Shown here: in pieces, positions 32,698 to 41,605 of the stretch
Numbering within the stretch: the first letter of the stretch is position 1
Layout: every line of letters begins with the position of its first letter
NCBI GenBank assembly: GCA_012519055.1
Contig: JAAYQU010000023.1
Coordinates: 62,001-126,000, forward strand
DNA length: 64,000 nt
Direction of reading: 5' to 3'
DNA from: Bacteroidales bacterium
Lineage (GTDB): Bacteria > Bacteroidota > Bacteroidia > Bacteroidales > Salinivirgaceae
The notes under the pieces: generated by a model
Told to the model about the DNA's origin: nothing
Databases searched by the model: none
Seen by the model: the letters and a program-made list of their open reading frames with translations, nothing else
Translations under genes and position numbers: made by a program

Positions 32698-34998
32698 TTA
32701 TTTAGCTATAATCAGTTTACGACTCTCTATTAGTGCTGATTTGTTCATAAATCGAACTATATAAGCTCCCTCTTTGTAGTTGTTTGTATCTATTTCAATA
32801 TAAGTTGCATTATCCAAAGTAATTTTCTCTATTTGTAATCCGTTGATACTGAATATTTCTATCTCAGTACAATTGGTGTTCCCTACGAAAACTGTCACTC
32901 TGTTTTTTGCTGGATTTGGGAAAACTTTACACTTTTGATTTTCTAGTTGTGCCGGTGTTGACACTGAGTCATATCGCCAAATTCCGAAAGCATATTCTCC
33001 CGGTCGCAAGCTGTCAACAAACGCATATCCACCCATCCAAGATAAATAATTCTGAATATCAATTTTTGTCCATGGTTGGGAAGGGAGTGCACGGTATAAC
33101 ATCTCTATTCTATCATTTGGTTCAGGTTTCCATACGCTATCAGCGGGATTTTGAGATGTTGTATGATTAAATCGGGCACGACCACGAAAATTTCCATACG
33201 ACTCCATATTAATTGTCCAATAATAGTGTGGTGTAAGTTCTATCCCATCGAATATCTGTCCGTGCTCTTCGGGTTTAACAAAATTGTAGGTTACATGTAT
33301 CCATGCCGAGTCGGTTGTTGTTTGCGGATAAACAATAAACGACTGACTACTAAACGATTGCTGTTGACCATAAAGCATATATTCATTTTTGATTGTGGCA
33401 TCAGCTAAAAGCGAATTGTAGTCGACAATTGCGTACTTGGCGTTAAACGGTAAATTAAATGTTGATGTTCCACTCTTACCATCAAACTCAATTAAATGAG
33501 TTTCGTAAACCTCGGGAGATTGAAAAAATGAAACATTTACCTTATTTGCGTTCCCTATATATCTGCCACCTAAACGACTTTGCGTTATTTCGACAGTAGC
33601 CTGATTACCTTCTGTAGAGAAATTAGAGATTGCATAGTGAGGGAAGCCTGAATTAAATATCCAAGTGTCAAAAAATGGAGTAAGATCTGTCCCTGTTTTT
33701 TCTGTTAAAAAATCGCGTAACTGGTAAGTATTTTTAGATGTATGTGCATTTTCTGAAAACCACAACTTTACGGCTGCGAAAAAAACAGAGTCGCCTAAAT
33801 ATCCACGCAAAGAGCGGACAAAATCAGCACCTTTTTTGTAAACTGTTGTACCATAAGTGTTTTCGTGACTAACACCGTATAGAGGAATAAATCCTCCATC
33901 GTTTGTATGGGCGGAGGTCAATGCATATCTATGATTATCGAGAAAATAATTTTTCCCTTCTTCATATCCATCTCTTCCCTCTACAAAAATTCCTTCGCAA
34001 AAGGTTGCCCAGCCTTCGTTCATCCACATATCTTCGGCGGTTGCACATGTTACGCTATTGCCAAACCACATGTGTGATAGCTCGTGAGCCATAAGGGTTT
34101 GACTTGACAATGAGGTGGTTAACGCATCATTTGGATAAGCTATGTTCATAACGTGTTCCATGGCTCCACTGTTGAAATTTACTACTGTATATCCCGCACG
34201 AGGATATGGATATGGTCCAAAAGCATTTTCATATATCTGAAGCATTAATGGCACATCGGCAAAAGCAGTAGTTGCGGAAGATACTTGCGATGGTTTACAA
34301 TAAATATCAATTGGGATTTGACCATTTAAACCTTGATACGAAAACTCAACTTTCTCTAATTCTCCTACAACAACACTAGTGATATAAGTTGCGACCGGCT
34401 GTTCAATTTTCCAATGCCAAACTTTATTTCCGTTGGCATCGGGAGCCACACTTTGGAACACTCCTCCACAAGTTGCTGTATGTGATGGAATTGTTGTGAT
34501 GTAGAAATCGTAGGTTGCTTTATCGGTAAAATTGTCAATACATGGATACCAGCAACGTCCGTAAACATGCGGATTAACTCTCATGCCTACACCAAGATTA
34601 AAAGCTTGCCCCGAATTGAAATAAAAGCCTCCCCAACCTGACGGGTCTTTGGCTGGAACGCCTTGATAATATATCTCTGCTGATAAGGTGTCTGTAACAT
34701 TATAGTTTTGAGTTGTAACAAAACGCACTACATCATTTGTGTGTTGAAAATCAACAACATTGCCGTTAAACTTGACACTGTCAACTGTCAGTTTCTGTAA
34801 ATCAAAACCAAAATTATCCGAATAGTTAAAAAGTGGGCTAAACTCAATAATTGCTTTGCCACTTATAGTTGTTTGAGGGATTTGCGTTATATCTATATGC
34901 AAATTATAGTGTAAAACATCTATCGAATCGCGATGATTTGTTTGCCCCAAAAGTGTTGTTGTGACAAGCAATAAAAGGATTATTAAAGTTTTATTCAT
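32698..34998 (-). CDS. M1 family metallopeptidase with T9SS sorting domain
   Basis: 766 residues: signal peptide (LIILLLLVTTTLLG), M1 N-terminal beta domain, exopeptidase motif in the form SGAMEHVMN (Asn of GAMEN replaced by His), zinc site HELSHMWFGN with second Glu in MNEGWATFCE, then a beta-rich region and a T9SS type A domain starting KVFPNPAKNRVTVFV and ending IIAK. It is therefore a secreted or surface-displayed aminopeptidase. Lies between the heptose kinase gene (26 nt upstream) and the hydrolase gene (3 nt downstream). Substrate unknown. Confidence 0.92.
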   Translation of the reverse strand: MNKTLIILLLLVTTTLLGQTNHRDSIDVLHYNLHIDITQIPQTTISGKAIIEFSPLFNYSDNFGFDLQKLTVDSVKFNGNVVDFQHTNDVVRFVTTQNYNVTDTLSAEIYYQGVPAKDPSGWGGFYFNSGQAFNLGVGMRVNPHVYGRCWYPCIDNFTDKATYDFYITTIPSHTATCGGVFQSVAPDANGNKVWHWKIEQPVATYITSVVVGELEKVEFSYQGLNGQIPIDIYCKPSQVSSATTAFADVPLMLQIYENAFGPYPYPRAGYTVVNFNSGAMEHVMNIAYPNDALTTSLSSQTLMAHELSHMWFGNSVTCATAEDMWMNEGWATFCEGIFVEGRDGYEEGKNYFLDNHRYALTSAHTNDGGFIPLYGVSHENTYGTTVYKKGADFVRSLRGYLGDSVFFAAVKLWFSENAHTSKNTYQLRDFLTEKTGTDLTPFFDTWIFNSGFPHYAISNFSTEGNQATVEITQSRLGGRYIGNANKVNVSFFQSPEVYETHLIEFDGKSGTSTFNLPFNAKYAIVDYNSLLADATIKNEYMLYGQQQSFSSQSFIVYPQTTTDSAWIHVTYNFVKPEEHGQIFDGIELTPHYYWTINMESYGNFRGRARFNHTTSQNPADSVWKPEPNDRIEMLYRALPSQPWTKIDIQNYLSWMGGYAFVDSLRPGEYAFGIWRYDSVSTPAQLENQKCKVFPNPAKNRVTVFVGNTNCTEIEIFSINGLQIEKITLDNATYIEIDTNNYKEGAYIVRFMNKSALIESRKLIIAK

Positions 34999-35024
34999 GA
35001 TGGCTATGTTATTTAGTGTTTGTA

Positions 35025-36032
35025 CTACTCTTGCGTTTCAAAATACTCAATGCTTTCTGACAAAAGACTCTCTTTTTCAATTGGAACGACTCCCGGTTTT
35101 TCACAAACCAATCCCCCTGCTATGTTAGCAATGGTGGCAACTACATCAGCTTTTATACCACACGCTAACGCAACTGCCGAAACACTTATCACGGTATCAC
35201 CGGCTCCACTAACATCGGATATTTCGCGCTTTTGGGCAGGCATATGAAAGTATTCCTTTCCATTAGTAATCAAAACACCATGCTCTGATAGTGTTACCAT
35301 TACATAGGTTGCATTTAGATGTTTCAACAGACTGTTTGCAGCATCTGCAACCGCTTTTGAACTGTTTCTAGGAACTCCTTCAAGTTTCATTCCCTCAACT
35401 AACTCTTTGAAATTAGGTTTAAACAAGGTAACATTTTTATAGTGCTCGAAATTGCGCTTTTTAGGATCTACTAAAGTTGGTATATTGTTTTCATTTGCAA
35501 ATTGAACGACCTTACTGATAATTAGCGGAGTAACGTTCCCCTTGTCATAATCTTCAAAAACAATAGCATCGGGTTTGAATTGTTTAAGCATACTTAAACA
35601 ATGTGAGATAAATTTCTCTTCCAGATTTTTGTCCAACGGATTTGATTCTTCATCATCAATTCTTAGTAGGTGCTGATTCGAAGATATAACACGGTGTTTT
35701 ACAGTTGTTTTACGGCTGTCTGAAATCAGTATTCCTGACTGCTCTATCTCAGCTTTTTTCATCAACTTTAAAAACTCCTCTCCCTTGATATCGTCTCCAA
35801 TAATTGCAATCATAATTGGCTCAGCTCCAAGCGATTTTATATTGATAGCAACGTTAGCAGCTCCTCCCATACGATTTTCTCGTTTGGTAACAGAAACCAC
35901 CGGTACAGGTGCCTCTGGCGATATTCTTTCGGCTTTTCCCCATAAATATGAATCTATCATTACATCACCAATAATTGCTATACGTTTTGAATTAAATTGC
36001 TCGAAAAGTGATGTGAGAGCTTGTTGGTTCAT
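35025..36032 (-). CDS. rfaE1: D-glycero-beta-D-manno-heptose-7-phosphate kinase (RfaE1-like)
   Basis: PfkB/ribokinase-family kinase of ADP-heptose synthesis for lipopolysaccharide core. 335 residues: IAIIGDVMIDSYLWGKAERI SPEAPVP at the start is diagnostic for the HldE/RfaE kinase domain, VFEDYDKGNVT for substrate binding, and DVSGAGDTVISV for the catalytic Asp and anion hole. The cytidylyltransferase half of bifunctional HldE is missing, so this is the stand-alone form. A TACTTTTG box lies at 36092-36099. It heads the minus-strand run to the M1 peptidase and hydrolase. Confidence 0.88.
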   Translation of the reverse strand: MNQQALTSLFEQFNSKRIAIIGDVMIDSYLWGKAERISPEAPVPVVSVTKRENRMGGAANVAINIKSLGAEPIMIAIIGDDIKGEEFLKLMKKAEIEQSGILISDSRKTTVKHRVISSNQHLLRIDDEESNPLDKNLEEKFISHCLSMLKQFKPDAIVFEDYDKGNVTPLIISKVVQFANENNIPTLVDPKKRNFEHYKNVTLFKPNFKELVEGMKLEGVPRNSSKAVADAANSLLKHLNATYVMVTLSEHGVLITNGKEYFHMPAQKREISDVSGAGDTVISVSAVALACGIKADVVATIANIAGGLVCEKPGVVPIEKESLLSESIEYFETQE

Positions 36033-36091
36033 TTTAAATCCGTTTTATAATAATATGTTCATAATGAAAACAGAAAAATCACAGGATAGTA

Positions 36092-36099
36092 CAAAAGTA
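36092..36099 (-). promoter_or_regulatory. -7 box for the heptose kinase operon
   Basis: Minus-strand TACTTTTG, exact TAnnTTTG match, 59 nt upstream of the start codon. Confidence 0.45.
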
Positions 36100-36210
36100 G
36101 CTATTTGTGTCAAATTTTCGAAATAATTTAGGAAATAGCATCTATATAGCTCGAAATGGATTTAACTACTTAGTAAAATCCTTATCAATTATATCCAAAG
36201 CTGACCTCAG

Positions 36211-36849
36211 TTACCTTCTCATCATGTCTATCAGAGAGCTAGCAGCAGCAGATATCTCATCTTGCTTAATAAGTCTTAAATGTTTTGTTGCACAAACATA
36301 AACTTTCCCAAATCTCCATTCAATCTCAAGAGGAGAGATCCTATTCATGGTCTCGTATTTAGCAACAATGGGCTTATTTAGTCCAAATCTAACGCCAAGC
36401 TCTCGTTTAATAAATTCAGCAGGGTCGCTCCCATGTATAAACAAAGCCTTTGGCCTAATTGTAGTAAATAAAAAATCAAAAATATCCGTTTTTCTTGAAC
36501 CTTCATCTAACTGATTAACTGAATATGAGGGCTTTGAGTAAATGTTTGTCTCTAAACATAAATATTCCGAAAACACATTATTAATCAAAAATTCAATTTT
36601 AGATCTAGTCGGACTGTATTTTGTCCTTTTACCTTTTCGTTCATTTAGATAACTTTTTAACCAACTCGATTTGTCAAAATAATCATCTTGATAATAATCC
36701 CAAAAACTGCAATCCATTTTAGTTGCTGGATTAATTCCAACAATAAAAATTTCAGATTTTAATGGATTTCCATCACAAACAAAAGGTCTTAATGAATCAT
36801 CTGCACCCATCAAAGCTCTAAGTTTTAACTTAAATTCCTGTGTATTCAT
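36211..36849 (-). CDS. Uncharacterised protein, possibly of the uracil-DNA glycosylase superfamily
   Basis: 212 residues, no signal peptide or membrane helix. IFIVGINPATKMDCSFWDYY (about 35-54) resembles motif A of the UDG superfamily (GxNP with a following aromatic), and KVYVCATKHLRLI near the end could be the H-containing motif of the Leu loop. RPKALFIHG in the middle fits the core beta strand. These are short-motif matches only; I do not recognise the family as a whole. It lies alone on the minus strand, 178 nt from the heptose kinase and 135 nt from the permease gene, with no obvious partner. Confidence 0.7.
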   Translation of the reverse strand: MNTQEFKLKLRALMGADDSLRPFVCDGNPLKSEIFIVGINPATKMDCSFWDYYQDDYFDKSSWLKSYLNERKGKRTKYSPTRSKIEFLINNVFSEYLCLETNIYSKPSYSVNQLDEGSRKTDIFDFLFTTIRPKALFIHGSDPAEFIKRELGVRFGLNKPIVAKYETMNRISPLEIEWRFGKVYVCATKHLRLIKQDEISAAASSLIDMMRR

Positions 36850-36939
36850 ATATACTTTCTACTTGTTAGCTATACTTTACTGTTATTTCAAAACGCACAC
36901 AACTTGTTTATATTCACGGATATTAATTTGATAATCATC

Positions 36940-36984
36940 CTATTAACAATTGTTCATTGCTAATTGCTAATTACACATTGCCAG
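36940..36984. repeat. ATTAGCAAT / GAACAATT intergenic repeat
   Basis: Contains TTGTTCATTGCTAATTGCTA and ATTACACATTGCCAG; on the minus strand, ATTAGCAATTAGCAATGAAC, the same units as at 15634 and 45487. It abuts the stop codon of the permease gene. Confidence 0.6.
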
Positions 36985-38364
36985 TTACTCGCTTCTTAGT
37001 GATACTATCGGATCTTGCTCCGCTGCCCGTTTAGCTGGAAGATATCCAAATGCTATTCCAACGCCAACACTAATAGCAAACGAAATTATTACCGAACTGG
37101 TTGTTACAACCGTTTTGATATCGGCAAATTTAGTTACTAATCCTGCACCTACAAAACCAAGAATAACACCGATAAAACCTCCGAAAAGGCTAATTAATGA
37201 GGCTTCTGAAATAAATTGCAGAACAATGTCGCGCTTACGCGCACCAACAGCCATGCGTATTCCTATCTCTTTTACCCGCTCCATAACATTTGCTAACATA
37301 ATATTCATAATGCCAATACCCCCGACCAAAAGGGATATTCCTGCAATTGCCCCTAAAACCAAATTAAAAATATCACGTGTACGTTGTTGCTGCTTTAAAA
37401 GTAGTTCGGGAACAATGATTTCATAATCAGCTACTTGATTGTGACGACGAAATAGTATTCTATCCAATAAATTTCGAACATTGTCGAGATATTTACTATC
37501 AGAAACACTCAAAATTATTTTATCTAACTGATTTGTATTTATTTGTGCAATTTCAGTACTTGTTGTTTCTCTGTCATCGTCCCTTTTTTCGGCAGCTGCT
37601 TTTATCTGCTCTTGCGTAACACTACTTCTGTTTACAATTCGCAACAACATTGTTTCAACAGGAATATAAACCACTGAACTTGAGGTCTCTACGCCCATAT
37701 CTTCCAAGTCGGATTTGGTTGCAACCTCTTTGTAAGTTCCCATGATGTGAAACCACTCATTACGACTTTTGATTTGCATACCTATTGGCGAATTTCCTTT
37801 AAAGAGTTTTTTTCCTAGTCCCTCACTAATAACGCAAACTGAAAGATTGTTATTCTGATGTCTTTCATTAAAAAATGAGCCTTCGGCAATCTCCACACCA
37901 AACAAATCAAAATAAACAAAATCGGTACCTGTCAGTTTTACGGGAATTTGTCTGCCTTCTGCCATTGCGTATGTCTCAACCGAGACTTGTGCACACGCAT
38001 GAGCCAGATTGGGAACAATCTCTACAATGCTTTTAACATCTTTTAGTGTAAGCCCGGGCGAGTTTTTGCTTGCAATTTTGGTTTTATCGCTATCTTCAGC
38101 TTGTTCAACAACTTTTGGCACAACAATTATATTATTGACACCAACCATCTTCATCTGTTCTAAAATCTCCTGTTGAGCTCCATTGCCGATAGCAAGCATT
38201 GCAACAACAGCGGCAACACCGAAAATAATTCCTAAAGCCGTTAAGAATGACCTTATTTTGTTAGCCAATATTGATTCAACAGCAATGCCTAAATCGAGCC
38301 AAAACAGGTCAATCTCTTTACGAGGTATCCCAAAAATTTTCGCTTTTTTATTTTCGCTCTCCAT
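36985..38364 (-). CDS. MacB-like ABC transporter permease (FtsX family)
   Basis: 459 residues: cytoplasmic start, transmembrane helix near 37-58 (RSFLTALGIIFGVAAVVAML), MacB-type periplasmic domain (about 60-300), then three helices (about 335-355, 383-410, 420-440) and the FtsX signature VGGIGIMNIMLANVMERVKE followed by GIRMAVGARKRDI. No ATPase domain is fused. Encoded last in the unit porin-adaptor-permease, 14 nt after the adaptor. Probable tripartite exporter for peptides, lipids or a drug; the substrate is unknown. No ATP-binding subunit gene is present in this window. Confidence 0.9.
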   Translation of the reverse strand: MESENKKAKIFGIPRKEIDLFWLDLGIAVESILANKIRSFLTALGIIFGVAAVVAMLAIGNGAQQEILEQMKMVGVNNIIVVPKVVEQAEDSDKTKIASKNSPGLTLKDVKSIVEIVPNLAHACAQVSVETYAMAEGRQIPVKLTGTDFVYFDLFGVEIAEGSFFNERHQNNNLSVCVISEGLGKKLFKGNSPIGMQIKSRNEWFHIMGTYKEVATKSDLEDMGVETSSSVVYIPVETMLLRIVNRSSVTQEQIKAAAEKRDDDRETTSTEIAQINTNQLDKIILSVSDSKYLDNVRNLLDRILFRRHNQVADYEIIVPELLLKQQQRTRDIFNLVLGAIAGISLLVGGIGIMNIMLANVMERVKEIGIRMAVGARKRDIVLQFISEASLISLFGGFIGVILGFVGAGLVTKFADIKTVVTTSSVIISFAISVGVGIAFGYLPAKRAAEQDPIVSLRSE

Positions 38365-38378
38365 GCTGTTTTCGCTAT

Positions 38379-39590
38379 TTACTCTTGGCGATTTAACGAA
38401 ATAATATCGCCAGCTTCAACTCCTTCTGTAATTACTACAAAATTTTCGTTTGATTCGCCTGTTTTTACTTCAGTTTTTTTAAAACTCCCTGAACGTTTTT
38501 TGTAAACTACCACTTGTCCTTTGTCGGCAAATACCGCATCTATCGGAACAAAAAGAACCGAATCGAACGAATTTACAAATATTTGGTTTGATGTTGTCAT
38601 TGAGGGTTTTAATATCGAATCTGAATGTTCGAGACGGATTTGAACTTCAAACACTTTTGCATCACTGTTGGGCTTTTGTTCTCCGACATTAGCTACCTTT
38701 ATTACCTCTCCCTTAATTTTTTTATCGGGGAAAGCGTCAATTCCAATCATCGCCTCCTGACCAACTTTTACTTTACTTATATCAACCTCATTAATATAGA
38801 CTTTCGATATTAGCTTTGACAAGTCAGGCAGGGTTGCCACACCAGGATCCCACGGATTTATCTCCGAGCCAACCTGACGTTTACGTCCTCCCCACTCTTT
38901 TTTGTAAATTACCATGCCCTTTTTCGGAGCCAGCACAGTAAACTGATTTGCAATATCTAACAAATCTTGCGTGGTTTGTCTTACTTTAGCAAGCTGACTT
39001 TCAACCTCTTTCATTTTCGTAACAGCCTGTTCTGTTTTTATTTCATAATTCTCAACAGCCTGTTCAAACGACCGTTCAGATTTTAACAGATCGATTTCGG
39101 CTTGACGTATTGTTGCCGGTGGTTCAAATTTTGATTGCTCCAGTTTAATCTTACCCTCTTCATAGGCAAACTTCAGATTTACAAGTTCCTCGCGCGAGCC
39201 TCGCAACGACAAAGTTGTATCCAACTCGGTTGACTTAAGTTGATTTTCAACTTTCTGTATTTCAAGCTCATTCTCTTTCAACAATCTTGTTAACTCTGTT
39301 CTATCAAGTGAAGCCACATAATCGCCAGAATCGACAACGGTGCCTTCTGGTATCAAATCGGTTATTTTAACGGTGTAAATTCTAGCCCGTCTCAATCCCT
39401 CTGGTCCCATAATCTCCTCAGAGTTTTCAGCTTGAAGTTCTCCCGTCGTAGTCACAATAATGTCAAATTGTGACGGACTAACAGTGAATGTCAAGCTTGC
39501 TGTATCAACGGTTGTTTCTCTTCCGAAAATCAGATACGCAACCACTATCAAAGCCAACGGTATTCCAAAAAGAAGTATTTTTTTATACAT
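38379..39590 (-). CDS. HlyD/MacA-like periplasmic adaptor
   Basis: 403 residues: membrane anchor at 4-22 (ILLFGIPLALIVVAYLIFG), a lipoyl-like strand, a long coiled coil (about 100-200: LTRLLKENELEIQKVENQLK and SERSFEQAVENYEIKTEQAV), a second lipoyl half (VLAPKKGMVIYKKEWGG) and the beta-barrel/membrane-proximal part. It links the MacB-like permease, encoded 14 nt downstream, to an outer-membrane channel, presumably the protein encoded 11 nt upstream or a TolC homologue elsewhere. Confidence 0.9.
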   Translation of the reverse strand: MYKKILLFGIPLALIVVAYLIFGRETTVDTASLTFTVSPSQFDIIVTTTGELQAENSEEIMGPEGLRRARIYTVKITDLIPEGTVVDSGDYVASLDRTELTRLLKENELEIQKVENQLKSTELDTTLSLRGSREELVNLKFAYEEGKIKLEQSKFEPPATIRQAEIDLLKSERSFEQAVENYEIKTEQAVTKMKEVESQLAKVRQTTQDLLDIANQFTVLAPKKGMVIYKKEWGGRKRQVGSEINPWDPGVATLPDLSKLISKVYINEVDISKVKVGQEAMIGIDAFPDKKIKGEVIKVANVGEQKPNSDAKVFEVQIRLEHSDSILKPSMTTSNQIFVNSFDSVLFVPIDAVFADKGQVVVYKKRSGSFKKTEVKTGESNENFVVITEGVEAGDIISLNRQE

Positions 39591-39601
39591 GTTGTTCTGT
39601 T

Positions 39602-41566
39602 TTAATCGTAAAATGTCCAGCTAACACCGAACTTTATATTAAATGCCCTTATGGGATAGTTGAAAGCATTAAGATACGTTGTTTTTGTTGCTAATGATGT
39701 AAGATGCTCAAATCTAACAAATAAAACTAATCTCTTTATATGTGCGCTGGCAAAAATGTCAACAAGAGGGTAGTTCCCATATTTTTTTTCGCGTTGCATA
39801 AAATACTGATTTAACGCTGGATCAAAATCCGGTAAATAATATTGTGTGTTAAACCAACAGTCGATACCAACATTCAGGTTTGCGTGCCCACCCGTGCTTT
39901 TAAAGTTAAGCGGAGTATTGAATAAAATTGTGGTTGAAGCTGCAAATTGCGGTATATCTATAATTGTGTCATTTGAATTTTGATACAACAACTTCGCACG
40001 GATAGAGAAATATTTCCAGATTTTCTGTGTTTTTTCGACTCCTACACCCAAGACATCGAGATTATCACTGTAAATATTCCATTCTTGCTGATTATCAACC
40101 CATAAGTAGTTTTTTATTATGTTCGATTTAACCGAAAAGTCTATTTGATGTTTTGGGAAACTCCATTGAAAACCTATTCCAAAGTGCTCCTGGGGAGCCC
40201 AACGATTTTGCCACTTATAGTGATTTGAATAGTAGTTTTGAAGAAAATAGTCGGGCGTGGTTTTACTTTTTTCGGCGTTCAAACTTACGGTTGCTGTATC
40301 GGAAAAGAGACTATGTCTGTAGTTTATTTCAAAATATGTGTTATAATCCTCTTTCCTATATCCTTTGCTGATACCGCTTGATATTTCGTATGAAAAAGTC
40401 AATGTGTTTTTAAAAAAATTGCCAGAAAGTCTGTGTATGGAATAAAAGGTTTTAATTACAGTATCATTATTGTACTCAAAAAGTGTATCTGAATAATAAT
40501 TGTTGTAAAGCTCCCGTCTATTTTTTACTAAAGTGCTGATTTGCAGGCTTTTATTCTTTCCTATATTGACAAACAATCCCGCATTATTCGTCATTTCTCT
40601 TACAGACAAAGTATCGGAGGTCCCTCTTTTATTAAATCTATTGGTAAAAAAATCAACCTCTGTATTTGTGACATCCAAATATGTGGTTTTAGAGGGATCG
40701 TAATATTTTCTTTGTGTTTTGTAGTACATCATTTCGTGCTTTATTCCAGCCTCAAAAAATGCTATCCTTTCATCTCCCTGCACTATAGCAAACTCGTGAT
40801 TCATCAATCCGTTGAACAGGTTGATATCATTTCCTGCATTAGTAAGTCGTGTTGGCATTCTGCGTAGCTCTACGCCTGTTGAATCAAAAATATAGCTACC
40901 ATCAACAATCCCTCCATTGTTATCAATTTTAATGGTATGGAAATTAACTGTAGTAAAATTCCGATAACGATAGTTCTGAATATCAAACCAAAAGGAACCT
41001 AACCTATTTCGAGACATTTGTGAAAGTAAAAACCCTTCGGTTGAATAAATATTGTATTTTAATCCTAAGTTAATATTACGATTAACATTCTGTGTATGAA
41101 CAAAGTGAAACTGTTGATATTTATTACTTCCGCTAACGTAGTAAAGTCTGGTGTATGGTGATTTTGTATTATAAACCGCAACATCACGATGCGTAACTAT
41201 GTAGGGCTTAAAGCATTGCACCGACCAATGTAAAAGATTGTTTTTAATTCGCTTATCAAATTCGGCATATAAAACAGGTTGTCCAATTTCGCCCAAGCTA
41301 ACATTAAAAATATTAGACTCTTTTACCGGCTCGATATACACGAAATTTATTTGAGCCGTATCGAAAGGTGCTTCTATTTTTTGAAACGTTCTGCTGTACA
41401 CCCATGACGTTATATGAGTTTCGGGAATAACTGTGTCTCTATTTATCCGTGTTCTGACTATCTTGCTTGGTTGATCCGCGCGAAACATCGTATCTGTTAA
41501 CTCTTGCGCAGAGATATTGAAAGAAATGAACAGCAAAAAAATATGTAGAACAGGTGATTTGAGCAT
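39602..41566 (-). CDS. Putative outer-membrane porin
   Basis: 654 residues: signal peptide (SPVLHIFLLFISFNISAQ), then a long run of amphipathic strands without recognised domains, ending in Tyr-Asp after the aromatic strand NIKFGVSWTFYD. This fits the Bacteroidota 'putative porin' family, large barrels of roughly this size. It is first in the porin-adaptor-permease unit with its own TATGTTTG box. It is not TolC-like: no long helices are visible. Whether it works with the exporter or only shares its transcript is open. Confidence 0.8.
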   Translation of the reverse strand: MLKSPVLHIFLLFISFNISAQELTDTMFRADQPSKIVRTRINRDTVIPETHITSWVYSRTFQKIEAPFDTAQINFVYIEPVKESNIFNVSLGEIGQPVLYAEFDKRIKNNLLHWSVQCFKPYIVTHRDVAVYNTKSPYTRLYYVSGSNKYQQFHFVHTQNVNRNINLGLKYNIYSTEGFLLSQMSRNRLGSFWFDIQNYRYRNFTTVNFHTIKIDNNGGIVDGSYIFDSTGVELRRMPTRLTNAGNDINLFNGLMNHEFAIVQGDERIAFFEAGIKHEMMYYKTQRKYYDPSKTTYLDVTNTEVDFFTNRFNKRGTSDTLSVREMTNNAGLFVNIGKNKSLQISTLVKNRRELYNNYYSDTLFEYNNDTVIKTFYSIHRLSGNFFKNTLTFSYEISSGISKGYRKEDYNTYFEINYRHSLFSDTATVSLNAEKSKTTPDYFLQNYYSNHYKWQNRWAPQEHFGIGFQWSFPKHQIDFSVKSNIIKNYLWVDNQQEWNIYSDNLDVLGVGVEKTQKIWKYFSIRAKLLYQNSNDTIIDIPQFAASTTILFNTPLNFKSTGGHANLNVGIDCWFNTQYYLPDFDPALNQYFMQREKKYGNYPLVDIFASAHIKRLVLFVRFEHLTSLATKTTYLNAFNYPIRAFNIKFGVSWTFYD

Positions 41567-41585
41567 TAATAAGGCTTTTGAATTA

Positions 41586-41593
41586 CAAACATA
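41586..41593 (-). promoter_or_regulatory. -7 box for the porin-adaptor-permease unit
   Basis: Minus-strand TATGTTTG, exact TAnnTTTG match, 19 nt upstream of the porin start, inside the 39-bp gap after yifB. Confidence 0.5.
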
Positions 41594-41605
41594 ATTAAAA
41601 TAGTA

